The notes: generated by a model not told the origin, from the sequence alone. A stretch of DNA of 64,000 bases from Chitinophagales bacterium (GCA_026936105.1 JAIXKI010000004.1:140620-204619), one strand, 5' to 3'. Shown: positions 24,073 to 32,683, counted from the stretch's first letter. A program made the numbers and translations.

Positions 24073-24119
24073 GCAAAGAATTTTATTTTTTTGTGCGGTG
24101 GGGGTGTTTTAATTTTTTT
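24073..24119. repeat. right outer inverted repeat of the defence island
   Basis: Blocks at about 24077-24092 and 24103-24119 are reverse complements of about 15057-15077 and 15028-15044. The 24103-24119 block (GGTGTTTTAATTTTTTT) matches over all 17 bases. Confidence 0.55.
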
Positions 24120-24335
24120 TATGGGTCGGCTTATGTGACGCCAAAGTCCGGTTTAGTGTCAACGAACAGCGAAAATGTCAACCGAATAAAAGTCGTCTAA
24201 AAGATTTGTTTGAATCCGTCTGCTTGGTCGTTTTTGATTATGTTGGTGGTCGTGTCGGTTCTCTACGCTTGCTGCCAACTCGTGTATTATCGCAATGTAC
24301 GAAACCTTAAAATCGGAATAAAAAAAATTGGTTGC

Positions 24336-24397
24336 CTGATTTACAAGAACTTAACTGCATTTATGCAACACTCCTGCTTATTGCGACAATACAGCTA
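24336..24397 (+). repeat. divergent 62-base repeat, copy 1
   Basis: By eye about three quarters of the bases agree, without gaps, with 48913-48974. The best-kept core is TTATTGCGRCAATACRGCTAT, which contains a short palindrome (TATTGCGRCAATA). In one frame copy 1 reads DLQELNCIYATLLLIATIQL, but copy 2 has stops in that frame. Confidence 0.45.
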
Positions 24398-24468
24398 TAC
24401 AGTCATGTCTTTTTTCCCTCCCAGGTTAGTGCCAGGACTTGTATATAGGATTTGTTGCTCTCACCATA

Positions 24469-24510
24469 AGAAGATATTGACTTGATGAAACCGTTACGGA
24501 ACGAACTGCG
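24469..24510 (+). repeat. RAYT-tail repeat, copy C (partial)
   Basis: The 42 bases AGAAGATATTGNNTTGATGAAACCGTTA... agree closely with 10506-10548. The match ends about 35 bases before the LysR start codon, so this copy sits in or next to the LysR promoter region. Confidence 0.5.
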
Positions 24511-24546
24511 ATATTTTTTAACTTTACCTCCGGAACAAATCATTTC

Positions 24547-25448
24547 ATGAATTTTAACCAGCTGAAATATATCGTGGCAGTGGACCGCTACCGGAATTTT
24601 GCAAGGGCTGCCGATGAATGCGGCATTGCTCAATCTACTTTAAGCAAGGAAATTCAACGGCTGGAAAAAGAATTCGGCATCATGATCTTCGACCGTTCCC
24701 GTTTTCCTGTCACCCCCACCATGAAAGGCGAAGACCTCATCAGGCAGGCGCAGGTCATTTTATCGGAACATAAGCGGTTCGTTGACATCGCCGAGAAAAA
24801 AAAAACTTACCGAAGGGAACTTTCCGTCTGGGCATACTGCCCATGATCGCTCCTTATCTTGTTCCTTTATTCATCGAACCGCTTTCTGAAAAATATCCCG
24901 AACTGCAGGTGGAGATCGTGGAAACCGGCATCAGGGAAATGGCCCTGCACCTGGAAAATGAAGAACTGGACGGCGGCATTGCCATTCATCCGTTTGATAA
25001 GGAAGGATTTTATGAAGACGTTCTTTTTGATGAAAAGTTTGTGCTGTATGTAGGATCGGATCATCCTTTGTCCAGACAAAAAGTGGTCTCATGGAATGAA
25101 ATACCTTTTGGTGACCTGATACTCCAGGAAGACCTGCAGGCACATTTTCTCCGGCCATCATCTAAGAAAAATGATCAAAGCAATTTGTCCCGCAAGATCC
25201 GCAACATCCATATTCAAAGCGGTTCGTTTGAAACCATCCGTAAGATCATTGATCGCAATGGCGGATTAACTTTATTGCCTCAATTGTCCACACTATACAT
25301 GGGAGCAAGAAGGCTAAAGATGATACGGCCGCTGGAGAATCCTGTCATCAGCAGAAAAATTGTATTGGTCACTCCCAGGGGATTTGAAAAGAACCGCATC
25401 ACCAAAGTGATCCGCTCGGAGATACTCAACAACCTTCCCGCCCAATAA
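24547..25448 (+). pseudogene. LysR-family regulator with a frameshift at an A10 tract
   Basis: The first frame (24547-24846) gives the winged-helix DNA-binding domain: MNFNQLKYIVAVDRYRNFARAADECGIAQSTLSKEIQRLE. The second frame (24843-25448) gives the effector domain from PMIAPYLVPLFIEP to the end, with LTLLPQLSTLYM as in OxyR-like members. The frames meet at a run of ten A residues, 24796-24805. One extra A restores ELPKGTFRLGILPMIAPY and a full-length product of 300 residues. This may be a sequencing error, a true mutation, or a slippage switch. Intact, it would control the genes that follow at 25542-28341. Confidence 0.85.
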
Positions 25449-25492
25449 AAGATCAATCGCTTTTGCCCATATATCTTATCGCCTTTGCCACA

Positions 25493-25523
25493 TTGACTCC
25501 GGCTGATTAGGAGGATAACTTTG
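25493..25523 (+). promoter_or_regulatory. promoter of the PrpD-ComA-AhpD cluster
   Basis: TTG at 25493-25495 and TAACTTTG at 25516-25523, spaced by 20 bases, match the Bacteroidota -33/-7 consensus. The start codon of the first gene follows at 25542. Confidence 0.7.
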
Positions 25524-25541
25524 CCCTATAAAAAAAACACC

Positions 25542-26939
25542 ATGACAGAAGTTCAAAAATTAGCAAAGTTCGTTCACTCACGCAGCTATGCCGGTCTTTC
25601 AGAGTCAGCAGTCACTGCGCTTAAGCTGCGTTTGCTCGATGGTATCGCCTGTGCCATCGGTGCATTGAAGGGTGAGCCGGTAAGAATGATAAAAGAACAG
25701 ATCAAAGAATTCGGCGGCAATCCGCTGGCCACCATGATAGGAGGAGGCAGTACCGCTCCCGACAGAGCAGCATTTTACAACTCTGCTCTGGTAAGGTATC
25801 TTGATTTTAACGACAGCTACCTGGCGAAGAAGGAAACCTGTCATCCTTCGGATAACATAGGAAGCATGCTGGCTGCTGCTGAATATGCAGATAAAAAAGG
25901 TAAAGATCTTTTAACGGCATTGGCCATCGCTTACCAGGTGCAATGCCGGTTAAGCGATGAGGCCCCGGTTCGTGATAAAGGTTTCGACCATACGGTTCAG
26001 GGTGCTTACGGAGCTGCGGCAGGCGCTGCTTATGCTTTGGGACTTGATGAGAATAAAATTGCCAACGCCATTGCCATTGCAGGCACGGCTTACAATGCAT
26101 TGCGGGTGACTCGTACGGGAAACCTTTCTCATTGGAAAGGGCTGGCATTTCCTTCAACGGGATGGACATCCACTCACTCTGCTTTTCTTGCCCAACACGG
26201 CATCACGGGGCCTGAAGAAGTTTTTGAAGGAAACAAAGGATTCAAAGATTCCATTGCCGGCAAGTTTGAGATCAACTGGGATAAGGAAGCCCTGGAAAGG
26301 GTCACTAAGACGATCATTAAGAAATACAATGCAGAGATTCACTCGCAGGCAACGCTGGAAGGGGTTCAGGAATTACACAGAGGACATCCTTTTGATGTGA
26401 ATGATGTGGAGAAGATCGTGCTGAACACTTTTGATGTCGCATACAATATTATCGGTGGCGGAGAAGAAGGCGGGAAGAAAAACATCAGTACCAAGGAAGA
26501 AGCTGATCACAGCTTACCTTACCTGATATCGGTAATGCTGCTCGATGGAAATGTTTTACCTGCACAATACCTGCCGGAAAGGATCGTGAAAGAAGATGTG
26601 CAAAAACTTCTGCAGAAAGTGGAAGTGAATCAAAAGAAAGAATATTCAGACCGGTTCCCCAATGAAATGCCCTGTGATATCACGGTTTATATGAAGAATG
26701 GCGAACAATATCACATTGAGAAGAAAGATTATGAAGGATTTGTTACAAGGCCGGCTTCCTGGGAAACTGTGATCGCTAAATTAAATTCATTGGTAACTCC
26801 TTTTACTGATGAAAAGACCAGGGAAAAGATCATTGACCTGGTAAAGAATATCGAGAAACACAGTGTGCGTGAACTGATGGAAGTGCTGAGTGGAGTGGGA
26901 AATAAAAAAGGAACAATAAAAAGATTGATTCATATTTAA
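25542..26939 (+). CDS. MmgE/PrpD family protein
   Basis: A 465-residue MmgE/PrpD-family protein, the group of 2-methylcitrate dehydratases and related enzymes such as cis-aconitate decarboxylase and iminodisuccinate epimerase. Markers are LRLLDGIACAIGAL near the N-terminus, RYLDFNDSYL, CHPSDNIG (residues about 97-106), GWTSTHSAFLAQHG and NAEIHSQATLEGV. A TTG at 25521 opens the frame, but it lies inside the TAACTTTG promoter box. The ATG at 25542 (MTEVQKLAKF) is therefore the start. There is no prpB or prpC next to it, so methylcitrate metabolism is not implied. It is the first gene of the LysR-linked cluster. Confidence 0.88.
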   Translation: MTEVQKLAKFVHSRSYAGLSESAVTALKLRLLDGIACAIGALKGEPVRMIKEQIKEFGGNPLATMIGGGSTAPDRAAFYNSALVRYLDFNDSYLAKKETCHPSDNIGSMLAAAEYADKKGKDLLTALAIAYQVQCRLSDEAPVRDKGFDHTVQGAYGAAAGAAYALGLDENKIANAIAIAGTAYNALRVTRTGNLSHWKGLAFPSTGWTSTHSAFLAQHGITGPEEVFEGNKGFKDSIAGKFEINWDKEALERVTKTIIKKYNAEIHSQATLEGVQELHRGHPFDVNDVEKIVLNTFDVAYNIIGGGEEGGKKNISTKEEADHSLPYLISVMLLDGNVLPAQYLPERIVKEDVQKLLQKVEVNQKKEYSDRFPNEMPCDITVYMKNGEQYHIEKKDYEGFVTRPASWETVIAKLNSLVTPFTDEKTREKIIDLVKNIEKHSVRELMEVLSGVGNKKGTIKRLIHI

Positions 26940-26950
26940 AACAAAATATT

Positions 26951-27790
26951 ATGGCTAAAAATGATTTTATTACCAACCCGGTTGCGTTTGAATGGTTGCA
27001 ACGCAATGACCGCCCTGCCAAACCACGTAAAGTGGGCATGACAGAGATCAGGGCTGCTTATTATTCCAATTTCGGAATGAGTTATTTCAAAGACTTATTG
27101 GAAATGTCCGGCAACTATGTGGACAGCATCAAATTTGCGGGAGGTTCATTCACATTCATGAATCCTCAGAAAATAAAAGAGATGAATGAACTGGCACATA
27201 AATACGGAGTGCTGGTGTCCACCGGTGGATTTATGGAATATGTATTGACCAAAGGAAAAGATTCTGTGAAAAAATATATCAAAGAATGCAAGGAGATGGG
27301 ATTTGATATTATTGAAATTTCCACGGGATTTATTTCCATTCCAACTTCTGACTGGCAAAGAGTGATTGAGGATGTGCAGAAAGCAGGATTGAAAGCGAAA
27401 CCGGAAGTAGGCATCCAGTTCGGTGCAGGTGGTGATACATCAGCTTCTGAATTAAAACAGGAAGGAACTCAGGATGTGGAATATGCCATCAGCAGGGCAA
27501 AAAGATTTGTGGATGCAGGCGCTTACCTGATCATGATGGAATCGGAAGGCGTAACGGAAAATGCCGATCCCTGGAGAGTGGATGTGCCTGCCAAATTCAT
27601 CAATGCGATAGGGCTGGAAAAAGTGATGTTTGAAGCAGCCGATCCGAAGGTTTTTAAATGGTATATAAAAAATTATGGGCCTGAAGTAAACCTGTTTGTG
27701 GATCACAGCCAGATAGTTCAGCTGGAATGCACCCGTGAAGGCATCTGGGGCACCAATGATGTTTGGGGCAGGATAGTAACATATAAATAA
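26951..27790 (+). CDS. ComA-like phosphosulfolactate synthase family protein
   Basis: A 279-residue TIM-barrel protein of the ComA family (phosphosulfolactate synthase, which adds sulfite to phosphoenolpyruvate). Family features are KPRKVGMTEIRAAYY, DSIKFAGGSF, the STGGFMEYVL strand near 97, IEISTGFISIP, KPEVGIQFGAGG near residue 155, and LIMMESEGVTEN. The true substrate may differ from PEP and sulfite, because bacterial ComA homologues are widely spread without coenzyme M. It lies 11 bases after the PrpD-family gene, so the two are cotranscribed. An enzyme producing a C3/C4 acid and an MmgE/PrpD dehydratase or decarboxylase would make sense in one short pathway, but this is inference. Confidence 0.87.
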   Translation: MAKNDFITNPVAFEWLQRNDRPAKPRKVGMTEIRAAYYSNFGMSYFKDLLEMSGNYVDSIKFAGGSFTFMNPQKIKEMNELAHKYGVLVSTGGFMEYVLTKGKDSVKKYIKECKEMGFDIIEISTGFISIPTSDWQRVIEDVQKAGLKAKPEVGIQFGAGGDTSASELKQEGTQDVEYAISRAKRFVDAGAYLIMMESEGVTENADPWRVDVPAKFINAIGLEKVMFEAADPKVFKWYIKNYGPEVNLFVDHSQIVQLECTREGIWGTNDVWGRIVTYK

Positions 27791-27870
27791 CTCTGCTGAA
27801 TGAGAACAATACAAGACCGGCTGTGTTGTACGTTTGGTAATAAGAAATTTAAAAACTAAAATATTTTTAT

Positions 27871-28341
27871 ATGAGACTCGATGGAAGAAAAACATTACCT
27901 CAGGGTTATGATGCGATGATCAACTTGCAGAAAGTGGTCAATCAAAGTAAACTGGATCCAAAACTTTTGATGCTGGTGGTGACGAGGGCATCACAGATCA
28001 ATGGTTGTGCTCACTGCCTGGATATGCATACCAAAGATGCACTGGCGTTGGGTGAAGATCCGCAGCGGCTTCATGTGCTGGCAGCATGGAGGGAAGCACC
28101 TTTTTATTCAAAGAAAGAAAGGGCAGCGCTTGCATGGACGGAAGCTCTTACTCTGGTTTCGCAGACCGGAGCTCCGGATAATGTTTATGCGGAACTTGAA
28201 AAGAATTTTTCACCCAAAGAGATTATGGAATTGACTTTTGCAATCGTAGCTATTAACGGATGGAACAGGCTTGCTGTCGGGCTGCGTGCAGAAGTAGGAA
28301 GCTATGTTTCCCATCTGAAACCTCAAACCGTCATGGCATAA
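27871..28341 (+). CDS. AhpD-like carboxymuconolactone decarboxylase family protein
   Basis: A 156-residue all-helical protein of the AhpD/CMD family. The redox/proton relay motif is INGCAHCLDMHTKDAL, with the CxxC pair at about residues 47 and 50 and His54 downstream. AhpD proteins reduce peroxiredoxins or have peroxidase activity, so an oxidative stress role is likely and fits an OxyR-like LysR protein upstream. It follows the ComA-like gene after 80 bases. Terminator 28376-28418 closes the unit. Confidence 0.9.
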   Translation: MRLDGRKTLPQGYDAMINLQKVVNQSKLDPKLLMLVVTRASQINGCAHCLDMHTKDALALGEDPQRLHVLAAWREAPFYSKKERAALAWTEALTLVSQTGAPDNVYAELEKNFSPKEIMELTFAIVAINGWNRLAVGLRAEVGSYVSHLKPQTVMA

Positions 28342-28375
28342 AATTATCGTTGCAACAATTTGTGTAGTGAAACAG

Positions 28376-28418
28376 TTACCTGATACACGTCATTCGATTG
28401 GCATCAGGTAATTTTTTT
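28376..28418. terminator. terminator after the PrpD-ComA-AhpD cluster
   Basis: TTACCTGAT (28376-28384) pairs with ATCAGGTAA (28403-28411), followed by seven T residues on the plus strand. It lies between convergent genes, and A/T content on the other side makes weak action on the pncB side possible. Confidence 0.75.
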
Positions 28419-28454
28419 GTTCAATAAAAAAGATTGCTGTTCATTGATGGAAAT

Positions 28455-29630
28455 TCAATCAATTCCCAAAACTGTTTTTGCCAGTCTGATCATTTCTGGC
28501 TTCCCGGTATTCTTATCGGGATCGTCAGAAAGTTTTACCACGCAGGCCCATTTTTTACCTTCCGGTTTTGCTTCGGTCATTTTGATCACGATGTTCATGG
28601 GCGATACGCCGACATCATTGGTGAAATTGGTGCCTATACCGAATGACATTCCCACTTTTCCCTTGCAGTAAGCAACAATGCGGTCCACTTTTTCAGGAGT
28701 CAATCCGTCGGAAAAGATTATGGTTTTGCTCAGCGGATCTATTCCCAGGGATTTGTAATGCCTGATCGTTTGATCAGCAAAGACAATCGGGTCTCCGCTG
28801 TCATGACGTACTCCGTCAAACAGTTTTGAAAACTTACGGTCAAAGCTTTCAAAGAATACGGGAGTGGTGTACGTGTCAGACAAGGCAATACCCAGGTCGC
28901 CACGGTACACTTCCACCCAATTTTCCAATGCAAGCGTATTGGACATTTTGAATCCATACCGGGCAGCATGGAACATGAACCATTCATGGGCGTGTGTTCC
29001 TATCGGCTTTACTCCCGACTGCATGGCCAGTGAAACATTGCTGGTGCCGGTGAAACTGCTGCCGCCATATTCTTTCAGGGTTTCCACTACCATTTTGTGC
29101 ACAGGATAAGAGAACCTTCTTCTGGTGCCAAACTCTGCGATCTTGATGCCGGTGTTTTTATAATGCTCGATTTTATCCCTGACGATCCGTTTCACTTCGT
29201 CATCGGGCAGCCGCTTTGTATCAGTAAGCTTGTAATACAATTCTGAAATAAGCGAAAGGATGGGTACTTCCCATAAAATGGTACGGTACCAATGTCCTTC
29301 AATGGAAACGGACAGTTCATTTCCGTTCTGGGTGATCGTCACCTCAGAAGGATCATAACGGAATCCTTTCAGGAAATCGAGATAGGTGGGAGGGAGATAC
29401 GGGCATTTCTCCTGCAGGTATCTTTTCTCTTCGGAAGTGAGCTTCAGTTCTGCCATTTCATCCACCGCCTGGCGTAATGCAAGGGCAAAGCCTTCAGGAT
29501 ACAGATGATTTCCGCGGTTGATGAATTCATAGCGGGCATGGGCATAAGGGAATAAATGAACCACTGCATTCTGCATGGTGAATTTATAAAAATCATTGTC
29601 CAGAAGGGAGATGATCAAGGGCTTGCTCAT
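28455..29630 (-). CDS. pncB: nicotinate phosphoribosyltransferase
   Basis: A 391-residue type II phosphoribosyltransferase that joins nicotinate to PRPP with ATP use, in the NAD salvage pathway. The N-terminus LLDNDFYKFTMQNAV is diagnostic. The catalytic/phosphorylation His lies in FSYPVHKMV, and FGTRRRFSYP, TSNVSLAM, VKPIGTHAHEWFM, VRHDSGDP and IFSDGLTPEKV are the conserved active-site strings. Length is normal. It is monocistronic, convergent to the AhpD-like gene. Confidence 0.95.
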   Translation of the reverse strand: MSKPLIISLLDNDFYKFTMQNAVVHLFPYAHARYEFINRGNHLYPEGFALALRQAVDEMAELKLTSEEKRYLQEKCPYLPPTYLDFLKGFRYDPSEVTITQNGNELSVSIEGHWYRTILWEVPILSLISELYYKLTDTKRLPDDEVKRIVRDKIEHYKNTGIKIAEFGTRRRFSYPVHKMVVETLKEYGGSSFTGTSNVSLAMQSGVKPIGTHAHEWFMFHAARYGFKMSNTLALENWVEVYRGDLGIALSDTYTTPVFFESFDRKFSKLFDGVRHDSGDPIVFADQTIRHYKSLGIDPLSKTIIFSDGLTPEKVDRIVAYCKGKVGMSFGIGTNFTNDVGVSPMNIVIKMTEAKPEGKKWACVVKLSDDPDKNTGKPEMIRLAKTVLGID

Positions 29631-29835
29631 GAAAGATCAGAAGATGATGGAATAATTATTTTAAATGATCATGCGAAGTTATTGATTCTTTTTGTGAGGG
29701 ACAACCGGAAGTATGATTAGTTCAAATTCTCTCAGGAAAATGTAGAGATCTTCATACAACGCCGGCATCTTCCAAATGAGGAGCATTGCTTATTGGTGAA
29801 TTATAAGACAGTTTCCCGCATCCTCTAAATAAAAA

Positions 29836-30288
29836 TCAAAAGGGTTTTAATACCATCAGAAAAATAATGATCAGGAAAAGGACATTCTCGATCCGTTCGT
29901 AGAAAAACAGTTTTTTGGCAAGGCCGTAATATTCATCCGGTATGTTGTCACCGGTATGTTGTTTCAGCAAAGATTTGATCGGCCTGGATCTTGGTGAGAG
30001 AACGACCGGCCCGAAACCCAGTGCGATCAGAAAAAGGGTGAGGCTGGTCACATACCATTTGGCCTGGAATAAGTAAGTGTTGATGGATCCCATGGCAAGG
30101 CCGGTGAGAAGTAATAAAGTTCCACCGACCATTACGAAAATGTGAAGCCTGTTTCGGATTAGATAAGCATGCCTTAGTTCGGTCATTGTTTTTGCCCTGG
30201 TAACTATGTAGATCATTACAAACCCGGGACCCAATCCTAAAATGGCGGAAAGAACATGTACCAATACAAGAACTTTGTACCAGGTCAT
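29836..30288 (-). CDS. DUF2269 family membrane protein
   Basis: A 150-residue protein with four membrane helices (about residues 5-27, 48-68, 75-95 and 128-148). The opening LVLVHVLSAILGLGPGFVMIYI and the basic loop between helices 3 and 4 (SPRSRPIKSLLKQ) fit the DUF2269 group of predicted integral membrane proteins. Some have conserved His residues suggestive of haem or metal binding; here His11 in helix 1 is present. Function unknown. It stands alone. Confidence 0.75.
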   Translation of the reverse strand: MTWYKVLVLVHVLSAILGLGPGFVMIYIVTRAKTMTELRHAYLIRNRLHIFVMVGGTLLLLTGLAMGSINTYLFQAKWYVTSLTLFLIALGFGPVVLSPRSRPIKSLLKQHTGDNIPDEYYGLAKKLFFYERIENVLFLIIIFLMVLKPF

Positions 30289-30486
30289 ATCCGCACCTCC
30301 GATTTCAATTTTATCGGGAGAAAATCAGGGATTTTCAATTCTGTGAGATTTCGATCGGTATGTTCAGTCAGTTTCTGTTTCAATTCGTTTACAAAAAAGT
30401 TGCGGCAAAAGTAGCCACTCGATCCTCTAAACGGAAATCAATTAAGTAATAAATCCGTAAAATTCTGTAAAGGGAAAATAATTTTT

Positions 30487-31164
30487 TTATGCAGACGTTT
30501 GTCCCAGTTCTTTGATGGCTTTCATCACCCTGTCCACCATGCCGTCGCAATAAATCAGGTTGAATTCGAAAAGCTCTGAGCTGGTATAAGATTCCCCGAT
30601 CTTATCCTGAAGCATTTTTTTGGCACGGTTCAATCTAACTTTGGCATTATCTTCAGTGATGTTCAGCATGTGCGCTGTTTCCGAAGTAGAAAGGCCCATG
30701 AGCTCCCTCAAAGAAAACACCATGCGGTATTCATCGGGCAGATCCAGAATAGCCTGCTCTATGATCTCTTTCAGTTCACGTTCCTGCACTGCCTTCACAC
30801 CGTCCGCCACTTTTCTTACCGGCGCCATTTCAGCATCGGTTTCCAGGTTCTCCGAATCTGGTCTTTCTCTCTGAAAACTTAATTTGTGCTTTTTATGGTA
30901 GCATTGATGAAGCATTATCTGAACGATCCATGTTTTGAATGACGATCTTTCTTCAAAATCTTTTAAATGTGTATAGGCTCTAACATAAGTTTCCTGCATC
31001 AGGTCTTCGGTGTCTTCGTGATTGTATCCATATAATTTCCCGACTTTGAACAAATAACTGTTATATCGCTTGATGATAGATGCATAAAGATCAGTTTCTC
31101 CCGCCAGTATTCTTCTGATGATTTCGTGATCAGAGATCTCCTTGGGTATGTTCATTGCACTCAT
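30487..31164 (-). CDS. ECF-type RNA polymerase sigma factor
   Basis: A 225-residue sigma-70-family ECF factor. Region 2 is seen as DTEDLMQETYVRAYTHLKDFEERSSFKTWIVQI (residues about 50-85) and region 4 as LPDEYRMVFSLRELMGLSTSETAHMLNITEDNAKVRLNRAKKML (about 143-190), with a helix-turn-helix at its end. The C-terminal 35 residues (SSELFEFNLIYCDGMVDRVM) are a short extension containing one Cys. No anti-sigma gene is adjacent, which is unusual. The nearest genes (cupredoxin, DUF4142) are co-oriented but separated by a terminator. Confidence 0.92.
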   Translation of the reverse strand: MSAMNIPKEISDHEIIRRILAGETDLYASIIKRYNSYLFKVGKLYGYNHEDTEDLMQETYVRAYTHLKDFEERSSFKTWIVQIMLHQCYHKKHKLSFQRERPDSENLETDAEMAPVRKVADGVKAVQERELKEIIEQAILDLPDEYRMVFSLRELMGLSTSETAHMLNITEDNAKVRLNRAKKMLQDKIGESYTSSELFEFNLIYCDGMVDRVMKAIKELGQTSA

Positions 31165-31220
31165 GGCATTTGATTTCTATGGTAAACTTAAAAAGGATTT
31201 GGATGCCAAGTTACATAAAA

Positions 31221-31252
31221 AACTGTCCTCAATCGGTTGAAGAGGACAGTTT
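31221..31252 (-). terminator. terminator after the DUF4142-cupredoxin operon
   Basis: AACTGTCCTC (31221-31230) pairs perfectly with GAGGACAGTT (31243-31252). On the minus strand the stem is followed by TTTTTTATG, giving a rho-independent terminator 35 bases after the cupredoxin stop. Confidence 0.85.
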
Positions 31253-31286
31253 CAAAGAACAACAAAATGAAAAGGAGGTTTCTGTT

Positions 31287-31679
31287 CTACTTATTAACCA
31301 CGGTTACGGATCCTTTCATTGTAGGGTGGATGCTGCAGAAGTAATTGAAGCTCTCTTTAGGAGCCGATTTCCACGATTTCCCCATGTCAATGTTTCCTGA
31401 AGTCCAGGCATTCAGAGAATCGGTTACGTTGTGAGTAACTATATCATTGTTGATCCAGATAACCGTATCGCCCCGGTTGATAGTGAGGTGTACAGGTTGA
31501 AACTGCATACCACTGATAATAACCGTATCAACTTTAAGAGAATTTCCTGAACCCGTTTGCTGCGTGTTATTATCACTTTGAGTAGTATTGTTATCACTTT
31601 TATTTGAGTTACAACTAATCATCGATAAAGCTATGCCTAAGATAGATAAAGCCGCTATTGTTAAAATCCTTTTTTTCAT
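31287..31679 (-). CDS. cupredoxin-like lipoprotein
   Basis: A 130-residue lipoprotein with a signal peptide ending in the lipobox LSMISC (Cys23), a low-complexity Asn/Ser/Thr linker (about 24-46) and a plastocyanin-like domain. The type 1 copper ligands look complete: His in THNVTD, then Cys and His in FCSIHPTM and a Met three residues on. It should be an electron carrier or copper-binding protein at the outer or inner membrane surface. It follows the DUF4142 gene by 11 bases. Confidence 0.88.
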   Translation of the reverse strand: MKKRILTIAALSILGIALSMISCNSNKSDNNTTQSDNNTQQTGSGNSLKVDTVIISGMQFQPVHLTINRGDTVIWINNDIVTHNVTDSLNAWTSGNIDMGKSWKSAPKESFNYFCSIHPTMKGSVTVVNK

Positions 31680-31690
31680 TTTGTGGTCTC

Positions 31691-32233
31691 CTATTTAATT
31701 TTTGATTGCGCCATTTTTGCCATTTCAAGGTGATGATCCAATAAAGGTGATACTTTAACTAACAGGTCTTTCAACTCTGCATTTTGAGTTTCGGGTATCA
31801 ACAGGGTCTTTACTGAGTTGATCACTGCAGCGTGGTAAGCTACTTCGTTGTCAATGTAAGCTTTGGCAAAAGCTTCACCCCTTAATTTGTTCAGTTTGGC
31901 TGTTTCTGTTTTTTCACCGTTCAGCAAAGATTGTGTCACTGAATTTGTTTTCGGTGTGACTCCCAGTTTTTTCGCTAAAGCAACGGCCTGTTTGATGATG
32001 TTTTCATGGTCATTAATCATGGTTTGGGCAAATTGTCTTGCTTCTGCATTTTTTGTTTTCTTAAGAGCAAGCTTACCATAATTAACGTCTATCTGGTTTG
32101 CAGTTACTGCAACGGAAGCAATTTCCGGGTCCGTTAATTTAGGCGTCTCCTGAGCGGAAGCTGTTGATGTTAATAATACGGCACAAGCCAAAAGGCCTGA
32201 TGCCCATCCTGTAATTGATTTAAATGCTTTCAT
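31691..32233 (-). CDS. DUF4142 domain protein, exported
   Basis: A 180-residue protein with a signal peptide (GLLACAVLLTSTASAQ) and a DUF4142 four-helix domain over residues 35-175. Conserved positions such as FAQTMINDHE (near 70) and YHAAVINSVKT fit a ferritin-like bundle with possible metal ligands (His and Glu in NDHENI and HHLEMA). Function unproven. It heads a two-gene operon with the cupredoxin gene. Confidence 0.88.
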   Translation of the reverse strand: MKAFKSITGWASGLLACAVLLTSTASAQETPKLTDPEIASVAVTANQIDVNYGKLALKKTKNAEARQFAQTMINDHENIIKQAVALAKKLGVTPKTNSVTQSLLNGEKTETAKLNKLRGEAFAKAYIDNEVAYHAAVINSVKTLLIPETQNAELKDLLVKVSPLLDHHLEMAKMAQSKIK

Positions 32234-32683
32234 AATATTTAATTTTTAATTTTAGTTTTTAAAATCCGAACGACACTGTAATGGAGTTCACAGGGTTGGG
32301 AAAGGTTACAGGTTTAGAAAATAATTTTTCAGCCTGTGAAATTTGTTTTATTTAAATCTTGTTTCATATCAGATATTGAACAAATAAGAATAATCGTTGT
32401 TTTGTATTAACAATTGATTAAACCGGAACGGATTGTTGAATTGATAAGAGAAGCGATTCTGATCGTTATTGAGAAAAATATTTTCTTTTATCGAAAGTCT
32501 ATTGATAAATTATGATGACGTATCAATGACTGATATTTTAGATAGATCAGTTTATCCGGCAGTTTACTCTTGTGATCCGTTTATTCTTACCACTCCCAAT
32601 AAGCGCCCACCTTTGAATTGCCATTCATGGAAAAATGTATAAAGCTTGTTTTGATTTCCCTATATTTACAGAAATCATTAGCA
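32234..32683. other. intergenic region, nothing recognised
   Basis: These 450 AT-rich bases separate divergent genes (DUF4142 and M13 peptidase). I see no gene. A TATATTTA box at 32660-32667, 17 bases before the peptidase start, is a possible -7 element without a good -33. Confidence 0.4.

Larger units (their letters stand above)
23971..24546. other. intergenic region between the defence island and LysR
   Basis: It holds the right boundary hairpin (24001-24063), the right outer inverted repeat (24073-24119), a divergent 62-base repeat (24336-24397, partner at 48913-48974) and a piece of the RAYT tail (24469-24510). An open plus-strand frame at 24210-24485 has no recognisable domain and crosses these repeats, so I do not call it a gene. 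Confidence 0.55.

Noticed and set aside
15028..24119. An insertion-sequence-flanked composite transposon
   Set aside because: No transposase is inside and no IS is found at either end. The RAYT at 14.3 kb is a different type of enzyme and is broken.
24210..24485. Open plus-strand frame of 91 codons after the defence island
   Set aside because: It crosses two repeat elements, has no recognisable domain, and its Cys/Tyr-rich composition is unlike the neighbours.
28455..29630. Possible riboswitch upstream of pncB or lplA
   Set aside because: The leader regions are short and I could not find a conserved fold such as NAD- or TPP-binding elements.
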